Assembly: GCA_902984215.1 (NCBI GenBank)
Contig: CADWAF010000565.1
Location: forward strand, 1-22,897
Source: Willaertia magna
Taxonomy: Eukaryota; Heterolobosea; Eutetramitea; Acrasida; Naegleriidae
Reading direction: 5' to 3'
Length of the DNA: 22,897 bases
The translations under genes were made by a program, and so were the position numbers. Positions 8,961-16,711 of this stretch are shown piece after piece (within the stretch, counting starts at the first letter, position 1; each line of letters begins with the position of its first letter). The notes beneath the pieces are model-generated. The model searched no databases and was not told the origin of the DNA. It saw only the letters and a program-made list of their open reading frames with translations.

Positions 8961-10165
8961 TTCCACTTCTCTTCATCTCCCTTTCCAAAACAAGAATAAA
9001 TTGGTTCTTTCTGAATATTTACATTTTCAATTAAATTTTCTTTTCTATTAATAAAATTTAATATTAAATTAGCAGTATCCAATTCCCTTTCTAAATAAAA
9101 TAAATGTCTTGTATTATTTAAAATTATAAATTTACAATATTCATCATCCTTCATTGCTTCATAATAAATAGAAAAACATTCATCTGAAGGAACTGTAGTA
9201 TCAAATAGAGCCCAAATAAGTAATGTACTTCTATGATGTAAATGTACTCCACTATTATTATCTCCTTCTTCTTGTTCTTTATTCATAACAGTTTCCTTTT
9301 TAACAGTACTATTAAATCTACCAATCTCTTTAATCTCTTCATCACATCCATTTAAAGGAAAGTTCTTAAATGAATTTAAAAAACAATTAATATCTTGATT
9401 TAAAGTACTTTCTTCTCTTTTTAATTTTAAATAATTTTTAATCATTTCTTTTACATTTTCATTTAAACAAAAAAGTGAACCATTTAATTTTTGTTCATCA
9501 CTTATAAAATTTTGTATTGTTGAATAAATAAAATTTCCTAAAAATGGAACTTTTAAAATATTTGCGCCAAAAGGTAAATTCCAATAAGCTCCGGCAGGTG
9601 AAAATAGAATTAAATCATTTACTAAATTTGGATATTTTTTTGTAAAACATGTTGCGATTGTACCGCCCATTGAAAATCCAACAATTGTAATTCTTTCCTT
9701 TTCTTCAACGTTTAACTTTTTATTTTGTTGTAAACTATTTTCTTCATTTAAATGTAAATTATTTTGTAAAGTATTATTTTTCTTTAAAATTAATTGATCA
9801 ATTAATTCAAATAATTGTTCAACAAATAAATCTGCAGTATGTAATTCTTGTGGATCTGATGATTTTCCTCTACCATAAGTATCATAACGTAATGTTTTAA
9901 AATTTATTTTATCATTTTGATTATCATTTTGATTGCTGTCAATCTTTTCAATGTTATTGTCATTTTCAATATTATTATTATTAGAAGAAGCCAATTTAAT
10001 TAAGGTATTAGTTAGTGATTGATAGGTAAATGAATGTGAAGTAATTCCTGGAACGAAAATAATGGTGTGATTGGAATTTAAATTACCGTCGAGAATATAT
10101 CTTGTTTTTCCATGTTTTGTTTTAATGAAATGGAGAGAATTATTTTCTTGTTCTTCTTGTTGCAT
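8936..10165 (-). CDS. Alpha/beta-hydrolase (monoglyceride-lipase-like serine hydrolase)
   Basis: A single-exon 409-aa protein. The fold signature runs IIFVPGITSHSFTY (oxyanion region, about 35-48), RYDTYGRGKS (93-102), the nucleophile elbow GFSMGG with Ser165, then an acid in WALFDTTVP (Asp322) and the catalytic His in NNTRHLFY (His354). An Asn/Asp-rich insert (about 60-88) and a second one near 130-150 are low-complexity loops common in AT-rich genomes. No signal peptide or membrane helix is seen, so a cytosolic esterase or lipase is likely; the substrate cannot be read from sequence. Its stop codon lies inside the last exon of the convergent kinase gene (25-bp overlap). Confidence 0.88.
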   Translation of the reverse strand: MQQEEQENNSLHFIKTKHGKTRYILDGNLNSNHTIIFVPGITSHSFTYQSLTNTLIKLASSNNNNIENDNNIEKIDSNQNDNQNDKINFKTLRYDTYGRGKSSDPQELHTADLFVEQLFELIDQLILKKNNTLQNNLHLNEENSLQQNKKLNVEEKERITIVGFSMGGTIATCFTKKYPNLVNDLILFSPAGAYWNLPFGANILKVPFLGNFIYSTIQNFISDEQKLNGSLFCLNENVKEMIKNYLKLKREESTLNQDINCFLNSFKNFPLNGCDEEIKEIGRFNSTVKKETVMNKEQEEGDNNSGVHLHHRSTLLIWALFDTTVPSDECFSIYYEAMKDDEYCKFIILNNTRHLFYLERELDTANLILNFINRKENLIENVNIQKEPIYSCFGKGDEEKWNYFVNNDL

Positions 10166-10562
10166 TTTTTTTTTGATTTTTTTTTAATTTTTATTAATCA
10201 ATTTTGTGAATATTTCCTTGTTCCTATAAAAAGTCCTTGTAAAGTTATTACTTAGGAAAATTATCAAGAATTTGTAAAGTTTTGTAATCACTACAAATTA
10301 CCGTAACCAGCTTAGAAACTGAAATTATAAATCAAGGTTTATTATTGACCTTAATTGCCTTTCCGATTTTCGGAATATTTTTAGAAACCCAAAAAAAAAA
10401 CTGAAACGCACTTTCCATAATTTTTAGAGAAAAGAAAAAAAAAACCAGCCAATCCACCTCTTTCGCTTAAAACACTTCCGATTGAAGAGTTTATTAGACA
10501 ATTTCACAATAAAAAACAATTAACAAGTGACAGTCAGTATAGATTAAAATAATTATTTGGAA
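10166..10562. promoter_or_regulatory. Divergent promoter region with short palindromes
   Basis: This 397-bp gap lies between divergently transcribed genes. It holds a perfect inverted repeat TTCCGA-TTT-TCGGAA at 10361-10375, a nearby AAGGT...ACCTT inverted pair at about 10334-10352, and another TTCCGATT at about 10487. These are the only GC-bearing patterns in the region and may bind a transcription factor; no factor is assigned. Confidence 0.35.
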
Positions 10563-11489
10563 ATGTCTTTTTTCACATTTAATAAAACTGCTGGAAGTGG
10601 TCCACAACGTTGTTGTGCGCAATCAATTTTTGTAAATAATAATAACAACAAAATAATTGATTTAAATAATAACTTTAATAATTCTTCTTTTAATTTTGTA
10701 AATAATAATAATTTTACAACAACAAAAACGAAACGAAAATTTAATGATTTTAATGAAAATAATAATTTTAATTCAACAACAAATATAAATAATGAAAGCG
10801 ATAACAACGATAGCGATTTAGAAACGGAAATGATTAGTCAACAACAAAAAGAAGAAAATAGTTGTCCTTTAAAGAAAGTTAAATTTTGTTTGCAACAACA
10901 ACAACAACAGTCAACTATTGAAAATAATTCTTTACAAAATAATAATATTGAACAACAAAAACAAGAAATAGAGGGAAATATTAATGGACTTAATAATAAT
11001 AATAATTTATTTAATATAATAATAGACAATAATAATAACAATAATTTTACTAAAAAGAGAAAGAGAGTAGATAATTGTACAGATTTAATGATTTATAAAG
11101 ATAATAATAATACTCCTCACCATACAATAATTTTAAATGATAATAATAATGAAATAATTAACAATTATAACGCTAATAACAATAATAACACTACAAATAA
11201 CAATAACAATACTAAAAATAATAATAATTCATTTGAAGAACTAATTAAACAAACATTAATGAAAAATTCAGTACAACACCCAAAAAGTAAAGATTTAATA
11301 TTTTTATCAAATTTAAATAATGTCAACCTTAATCGCAATCATAATAATAATAACAACGATAATTACAATAATCAATTTGCAATTGTACCTTATCGAAAAA
11401 AAGAAGATATTTTATTTGGAAATTTAAACAACAATAAAGAAGAACAAGAGGAGAATATAGAAGAAGAAATTAATATGGATATTGAATAA
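10563..11489 (+). CDS. Asn-rich protein of unknown function with nuclear-signal-like clusters
   Basis: The ATG at 10563 is used because the longer frame starts with TTG at 10557. The 308-aa product is dominated by Asn runs with Gln runs near residue 110 and an acidic C-terminus (EEQEENIEEEI). Non-repetitive islands are the N-terminus (MSFFTFNKTAGSGPQRCCAQ), a basic cluster TKKRKRVDN near 160 that resembles a nuclear localisation signal, KKVKF near 100, and a stretch around residues 225-250. The protein is probably largely disordered and nuclear. No domain is recognised. The divergent hydrolase shares its upstream region. Confidence 0.65.
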   Translation: MSFFTFNKTAGSGPQRCCAQSIFVNNNNNKIIDLNNNFNNSSFNFVNNNNFTTTKTKRKFNDFNENNNFNSTTNINNESDNNDSDLETEMISQQQKEENSCPLKKVKFCLQQQQQQSTIENNSLQNNNIEQQKQEIEGNINGLNNNNNLFNIIIDNNNNNNFTKKRKRVDNCTDLMIYKDNNNTPHHTIILNDNNNEIINNYNANNNNNTTNNNNNTKNNNNSFEELIKQTLMKNSVQHPKSKDLIFLSNLNNVNLNRNHNNNNNDNYNNQFAIVPYRKKEDILFGNLNNNKEEQEENIEEEINMDIE

Positions 11490-11507
11490 ATTTTTGTAAA
11501 TATAAAT

Positions 11508-13363
11508 TTATTTATTTAACTTCTTTTTCTTTAAAAATCTCTTAACAAATCTTCCCATCAATTCTAAATGTTGAATATTTACTTCACCAAGTTTATTTTC
11601 ATTAAACTTATTCCCAATTAACTTAACATATAAATTATCTTCAGATAAGGAAGTATTTGGTGTATTACAAAAATTAATTGCAAATTCTGGACTCTTTGTA
11701 AGCGTACAACGATTAACCCTTAATAAACGAGCCTCATTTTGTATGTGAATGTTATCTCCAATACTTTCAGTGATTGATGTATAGTCAATTGATTCACATA
11801 ATGATCTATCACAAAGACAAACACCATATTTACCAGATCCACTAATTTCACAACGATTTAATGAATGAAGTATTGATTCTCCTATAACACGTATACTATC
11901 TTGTTTAACACTTTGAATTTTACATCTATTAATTGTAGATCTACTTCTATCCATTAACCAAATACCAACATCTCTAACGTCAGTAATTAAACATTCTTTT
12001 AGTACAATATTACTTGTATTTGAAGTAATAATACCTGAACCAGTATGACATGAAGTAATTGTACAATTTTGTAAGGTTAAAGCACCAGAATCCATTTCAA
12101 TACAACTAACTAATAAATTATCATTATCATCAACTAATTGATTTTCATATCTAGGAGCACGTTTCATTTGAAAAGTAATATTTTGTATAACACCACCATT
12201 TGCTCTATAAACAATGATACTTTCATCGGGATTTAAGTTTTCAATAATTACTTTACCATTACTTCCGACAGGTTGTTGTTTAACTTTTATTTGATTTAAA
12301 ACTTGTTGGAATCCCATCATACTAAATTGTTTTAGTGGATCTCCACCTTCAACTTTTTGCGTTCTATTGTTATTTCTATTGTTATAAGTATTGGTGTTAC
12401 CTTCACCAAGGCTAGAAGATACAAGCATTCCTCCTACTCCTGCTGAACCAATACCATTCTCATTATCTTCGGCTTGTTCTTTCTATCGTTATTAGTTAGT
12501 TTGGAATGATTTTCATGGATGTAAGGCTTAAAGATGAAAAATTAATTTTGAAACTTACCTTTAATTCTTGCAATTCTTCTTCATATTGAATTCTTTGAAA
12601 TTCTTCTTTTTGTTTTGTTTCTTCTTCTGTCATATAACCACATAATTGGATTGGTTTTTCAATCCATAAATTTTCTTTATAATGTCCATTATAAACCATA
12701 ATCTTTTCTCCTCCTTTTGCAGCATCAATAGCATCTTGAATTGAAGTAAAACATTGACATCCCTTATGTTCCTCGGCTAAAGGAACGTCTTCTACCTTAA
12801 CAATTAATTTATATCCCGATTGTTCAATCAAACATAACAACTATATTTTTCGTAATATTTTTAAGCGGGAAGGTATTTTTTAAAAGTTAATGATTCGTCA
12901 AAATTCAAAAATCACTTACCCATTCATCTGCATAAGATAGGTTTTCAAAAATTAAACAATAATTTAATCAACAATCATTCATTAATTAATAAAAAATAAA
13001 CATTAACTTCCAATAAATCAATCAATCAAAATTAAACCTACCAATTTCTTGTTCACTACTTCCCGCTAAATAATAAGTTCTAGATTTAGTTTGAATTTGT
13101 AAAGAATGTTTAATTTCATTATTTGTCCATCTTGAAATTGGACAATTTAAAATATTTATAGCTCCTGTAAAATGTTTATCTTCAGGTGATTTATAATAAA
13201 GTAAATTTGTTTTACATAAAGCAAAATATCTAGTTTTCCAATTTTTAACTTTTTCTCCTTGTTTTTTTAAAGTACCATATTTTTGACATGTTTTAACTGC
13301 TGTTTCAAATGGAATACGAAAATTAGAGGCTCTTCTTTGTGGACGATGTTCTTTGTTTGACAT
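11508..13363 (-). CDS. PH domain plus right-handed beta-helix protein, 4 exons
   Basis: Exons on the minus strand are 13042-13363, 12920-12927 (8 nt), 12559-12840 and 11508-12482; introns are 114, 79 and 76 nt. The ATG at 13361-13363 is used since the open frame above it starts with TTG. The joined frame encodes 528 aa. Residues about 25-118 form a PH domain (KYGTLKKQGEKVKNWKTRYF, then RTYYLAGSSEQEIDEWLLCL), ending in the expected C-terminal helix with its Trp only if the microexon is included. A CASH-like start (FTSIQDAIDAAKGGEKIMVY, with GHYKENLWI) leads to a beta-helix of repeated coils to about residue 500 (LTLQNCTITSCHTGSGI, VLKECLITDVRDVGIWL). A KFLKKKK-like basic end follows. PH domains bind phosphoinositides or proteins; beta-helices of this kind serve as scaffolds or sugar-active folds. 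No catalytic residues are recognised. Confidence 0.85.
12920..12927 (-). other. 8-nt microexon of the PH/beta-helix gene
   Basis: The minus-strand sequence reads tatgcag-ATGAATGG-gtaagt, a strong acceptor and donor eight bases apart. Preceding exon ends in phase 1 (G), giving GAT GAA TGG (Asp-Glu-Trp), and the next exon continues in phase 0. This supplies the near-invariant Trp of the PH C-terminal helix. Confidence 0.8.
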
Positions 13364-13718
13364 TTTTTTTTCTGTTGATGTCTGAATTTTTGTGTTGTTA
13401 CAAAAATCAAAAAAAAAGCCACTTTTTATTTCACTGTTATTCAAAGTTTATTAATACCTTTAGGTAAATTGCTAACAAAGAATAGATGACAGTCACCTTT
13501 AAGAAAATTGTTAGAAGTTATTATTTTGTCTTTTTATTAAAAATTTTACTAACAACAATTTACAGTTGAAAGCCATGGCTGAATATCGGTTTAAAATTCA
13601 CACATTCTCCCAAACAAACCACAAACAAAGGACTGATGTCTTGTTTTAGACAATTTTAAATTGGAAGAAATTAAAGAAAAAAATTAAAACATTCGGACCT
13701 ACTAACCTAAAATCCATC
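13364..13718. promoter_or_regulatory. Divergent intergenic region between PH/beta-helix and ETHE1-like genes
   Basis: This 355-bp gap separates divergent genes. It contains a 24-codon open frame (13575-13649) starting MAEYRFKIHTFSQ upstream of the dioxygenase ATG, with more balanced base use than its surroundings. That frame might be an upstream ORF in the leader or a chance frame. Nothing else is recognised. Confidence 0.35.
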
Positions 13719-14453
13719 ATGCTATTTCGCCAACTTTTCAATGCAGAAACCTGTACATTTACCTATCTTTTAGCCTGTGAAGAAACAAAAGAAGCTGCAC
13801 TTATTGATACAGTTTATGAAGAAGTTAAAAGAGATGCTAAATTAATGGAAGAATTAGGTTTAACTGTAAAATATCTTATAGAAACACATGTTCATGCTGA
13901 CCACATTACTGGAGGAAGAGAAATAATAAATAATAACTTTCCAAAAGCTGTACAAGTATACAGTGTTCATAGCGGAGTAACCATTGAACAACCTAATCCA
14001 AATCTACAATTAGTAAAAGAAGGAGATATAATCAGTATTGGAACAAGCGTTAAATTACATGTTGTTGAAACCCCTGGCCATACCAATGGTTGTTTATCTT
14101 TCTATACAGATGATAAATTAAAGGTCTTTACTGGGGATGCCTTGTTCATTAGAGGATGTGGTAGAACTGATTTCCAACAAGGAAGTCCTTATACTTTATA
14201 TAACAGTATTAAGAAATTGTATAATACATTGCCTGATGAATGTTTAGTTTATCCTGGACATGATTATAAAGGAATGACTTGTAGCTCAATAGGTGAAGAA
14301 AAGAAATTTAACCCTAGGATTAATGAAAATCAAACGGCAGAAGGGTTTGCCACTATTATGAATGGTTTGAATTTACCACAACCAAAGAAAATTAATATTG
14401 CTGTACCTGCCAATTTATTGGGTGGTGTGCCAGTTGACCAAAAATTAAAATAA
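13719..14453 (+). CDS. ETHE1-like persulfide dioxygenase (metallo-beta-lactamase fold)
   Basis: An intronless 244-aa protein of normal family length. The metal motif ETHVHADH gives His57, His59, Asp61 and His62; His121 (ETPGHTNG), Asp140 (FTGDALF) and His181 (YPGHDY) complete the site. The segment RGCGRTDFQQGS (145-156) is the ETHE1 signature and distinguishes it from glyoxalase II. These enzymes use non-haem iron to oxidise glutathione persulfide to sulfite in sulfide detoxification, usually in mitochondria. The N-terminus is short (MLFRQLFNAE aligns directly with the catalytic domain), so no clear presequence is visible and a cytosolic or internal signal location is possible. No rhodanese domain is fused. 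Confidence 0.93.
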   Translation: MLFRQLFNAETCTFTYLLACEETKEAALIDTVYEEVKRDAKLMEELGLTVKYLIETHVHADHITGGREIINNNFPKAVQVYSVHSGVTIEQPNPNLQLVKEGDIISIGTSVKLHVVETPGHTNGCLSFYTDDKLKVFTGDALFIRGCGRTDFQQGSPYTLYNSIKKLYNTLPDECLVYPGHDYKGMTCSSIGEEKKFNPRINENQTAEGFATIMNGLNLPQPKKINIAVPANLLGGVPVDQKLK

Positions 14454-14510
14454 ACCAAATTTACCCAATATCGATGTATTATTGTACTTTTTTGTTTATA
14501 TCTACTGTAG

Positions 14511-14590
14511 GATGCGATGGTCGAGTGGTCTAAGACGTTAGATTAAGGCTCTAATCCGCAAGGGCGTGGGTTCAAATCCCACTCGCATCA
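14511..14590 (+). tRNA. tRNA-Leu (anticodon AAG), no intron
   Basis: The acceptor stem GATGCGA pairs perfectly with TCGCATC, followed by discriminator A as expected for Leu. The anticodon arm is TTAGA-TTAAGGC-TCTAA, giving anticodon AAG. The 11-nt variable arm (TCCGCAAGGGC) marks it as class II. The T arm GTGGG-TTCAAAT-CCCAC contains the B box, and the D arm carries the A box. It lies between the ETHE1-like gene and copy B of the four-helix gene. Confidence 0.97.
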
Positions 14591-14591
14591 G

Positions 14592-14596
14592 TTTTT
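14592..14596 (+). terminator. RNA polymerase III terminator (T5)
   Basis: A run of five T residues begins two bases after the tRNA discriminator base, the usual Pol III stop. Confidence 0.8.
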
Positions 14597-14714
14597 AGGA
14601 AGGGCATTTTCTTTATTTACTCCATATTAAGGAACGCAAAGTGGTTGACCAGAACTTAAAAATCAAAACCATAATAATTTTCGAACAGCGCCTTTGGCAA
14701 AGTGCGGGAACTCA

Positions 14715-15542
14715 AAATCTACTGTTAAAAAAAAAACAATGAACAGTCCCCAACAAACAACACAATTAGTTAAGAACTGGAAACCATTCTACATTGCCTC
14801 TTCCGTTCTAATGATTGTAATCTCTGCAATCTTTCTTATTACCCATTTTGCTTCAATGATACCATGGTTTCATTACAAATTTTATCTCTATGCCATTTTC
14901 GATTTCTTTTTAATGTTTATTGATGTGTTCTTCCTGGCAATCGGTATAGTGAGTTTAATTTTATGTGTCAAGGAAACCTCTGCTTTCAAATATAAACGTT
15001 TAGTTTTGCTTCTTTTGGCAGCATCCAGAATAATTGGCTTTTCAATTGCCTATCCAGTAGTTTTGTTTTTAGAATGGACATCACATTTTGCTATTGCTTC
15101 AACTTTTTTTATCTTAGTCAGGAGTGATATTGCTTACACTTCGCCAAGTATCTCAGTAATTTTCTTTGTAATTGCCTTAGTTAGTGGAGTATTTATAAGT
15201 GTATGTTCTGTTGGATATTTGATACAAACTGAACCAGATTTATGGTTTTATCTCAAGGGAGAAATTACTGCAGTTAACGATAGTAGTAAATCTATTCCAC
15301 AACCAAACAGGCAAACTGGACAGATGCCTTCTTTGTATCCATCAACACTATCGCCAGCTTTTGATAACACTACCAGCAATGTTGTCAATAATCAACAACC
15401 AAAAGAGTTACAACCACCTCCACAATATGTTGAAAATCAAGTTTAAATTTGTTCATGTTTTTAACTGAAATCTATAAAAATCGATTACAAAGATAGTTTT
15501 TACTTTTACGCTGCTCAGTATCAAAATTTAAAGAAAATAAAA
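14715..15542 (+). repeat. Inverted segmental duplication, arm B
   Basis: Partner of arm A at about 3362-4155, lying in opposite orientation some 10.6 kb away. It covers gene copy B and about 95 bp of shared 3' flank. It begins about 125 bp downstream of the tRNA-Leu gene. Confidence 0.75.
14739..15446 (+). CDS. Four-transmembrane-helix protein with PPxY tail, copy B
   Basis: A 235-aa protein from ATG 14739; the longer frame back to 14694 starts with TTG and is not shared with copy A. Four helices match those of copy A, with helix 2, helix 3 and their loop nearly identical in DNA as well as protein. Differences cluster in the loop after helix 3 (TFFILVRSD here against TLFTLAKSE) and in the tail, where this copy has an extra segment MPSLYPSTLSP rich in Pro and Ser. 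The tail ends QPPPQYVENQV; copy A stops two codons earlier. Like A it carries a PPxY motif and probably sits in a cell membrane. It follows the tRNA-Leu gene on the same strand. Confidence 0.85.
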   Translation: MNSPQQTTQLVKNWKPFYIASSVLMIVISAIFLITHFASMIPWFHYKFYLYAIFDFFLMFIDVFFLAIGIVSLILCVKETSAFKYKRLVLLLLAASRIIGFSIAYPVVLFLEWTSHFAIASTFFILVRSDIAYTSPSISVIFFVIALVSGVFISVCSVGYLIQTEPDLWFYLKGEITAVNDSSKSIPQPNRQTGQMPSLYPSTLSPAFDNTTSNVVNNQQPKELQPPPQYVENQV

Positions 15543-15579
15543 GAAAATAATGCAGTTTTTATTTAAACTGAACATTCCA

Positions 15580-16104
15580 TTAAAAACAATTAGTTAATCT
15601 CTTTGCATCTTCTTTTGCATCAGGACAACTTCCATCATTTGCTTCTCTCATTAATTCTGGTAAATTTGCTTCAAGTGTGACATGTAATTCTTCACCGGCT
15701 ACACCAAATTGATGAAAATTACAACCATTTGATTGTGTATCATTTGGATTATGTTTAATGTGTAAAATCATCTTTTTTAAACCTAAGAATGCTTCTTTAC
15801 AATCTGGATCTTTACAAAACTCTTTTGGAAGATCCTCACATAAATAATTAATCTTTCTTGAAAATTTTAAATATAAGATTGCATTATCAACTGGTCCTAA
15901 TTCTTCTCTTCTTGCTTTCCACTTTAAATCTGATGGAAGAGTTAAAATTGATTCCCAGTCAACTAAGAAAATCATATTTGGATTAATCTTTTGTAATTCT
16001 TTATTTTTGTCATTTGCCTTTGCACTAAATACTTCTCTAACTTGTTTCTTGAATGACAATCCACCAGTTTTTGGTAAGAACTCTTCTTCGTAGTTCAATA
16101 ACAT
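15580..16104 (-). CDS. Conserved-looking 174-aa protein of unknown function
   Basis: A single-exon frame starting at ATG 16102-16104. The composition is balanced (not low complexity), charged and soluble, with no signal peptide or membrane helix. Two Cys-bearing segments stand out: EFCKDPDCKEAF and NGCNFHQFGVAGEELHVTLE. The middle (MIFLVDWESILTLPSD) suggests a buried beta-helix-beta core. The last residues (CPDAKEDAKRLTNCF) again hold paired Cys. I do not recognise the family. A copy of the short dispersed motif lies upstream at 16261-16300, in its likely promoter. Confidence 0.75.
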   Translation of the reverse strand: MLLNYEEEFLPKTGGLSFKKQVREVFSAKANDKNKELQKINPNMIFLVDWESILTLPSDLKWKARREELGPVDNAILYLKFSRKINYLCEDLPKEFCKDPDCKEAFLGLKKMILHIKHNPNDTQSNGCNFHQFGVAGEELHVTLEANLPELMREANDGSCPDAKEDAKRLTNCF

Positions 16105-16711
16105 TGCTGTTAATTTTTTTTAATTTATTTTTTTGATTTTGGAAAATTTGAATTTTAAAATTATTGCCTTTTATAGCTATTTGTGACATGGTTGTTGGAA
16201 GGAACTGTAATAAATTTTGAAAATAAAGTGGGAGGATACACATTGTAAAACGTTTCTTTTTTACCGCCTCCTTTAGGCGCTGGAAATGTTTTAAAGGGTT
16301 GCATGAGAAAAAACTACAAAACGTATAACACCACTTGTATGCACTCTTTTTCTTACCTCAGTGTCTAAAACTATTATTACAAAAAGAGACAAAGTAACAA
16401 ATAACAGTGAACGCAAGTGGTACTCACTGTAACACCTTTGTTGACAAATGCTGCTGACTGTAAACAATTTGTTATTTCTTTCAAAAATAAGTTTTACTTT
16501 TTAGATGTATCATGGCACCTCGAACAAAGTAAGGCAAAAATAGTGAAACGGATATCCGTTTATAAAGGCAACTGTGTTTTTCAAAAGTAATTTTTATGTG
16601 CTGCAGCAATTACGTCTCGCACAAGGAGTTGCGCAGCTATCAACACCTTAACAAAACTATTTAACAAGGTAGAATTTGTAAACAATATTCCAGTGATTTG
16701 TTAACAAACAA
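16105..16711. promoter_or_regulatory. Divergent intergenic region, relatively GC-rich, with inverted repeats and motif copy 2
   Basis: A 607-bp gap. It contains the dispersed motif copy (16261-16300) with its own internal CGCCT...AGGCG inverted repeat, and an ACAGTGA/TCACTGT pair at 16404-16410 and 16424-16430. At 16510 an ATG opens MAPRTK and runs into a GTAAGG donor-like site, so a 5' exon of the downstream flavoprotein gene is possible: splicing through acceptors before 16632 and 16732 would keep frame into HFKELFQYL. That model is speculative. Confidence 0.4.
16261..16300 (-). repeat. Short dispersed motif, copy 2
   Basis: On the minus strand this contains TTTAAAACATTT and GCGCCTAAAGGAGGCG, matching the two blocks at 3321-3358 with slightly longer spacing. 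It lies about 160 bp upstream of the 174-aa gene start. Confidence 0.5.

Noticed and set aside
14694..14738. Longer N-terminus of four-helix copy B
   Set aside because: The frame begins with TTG, and this part is not shared with copy A.
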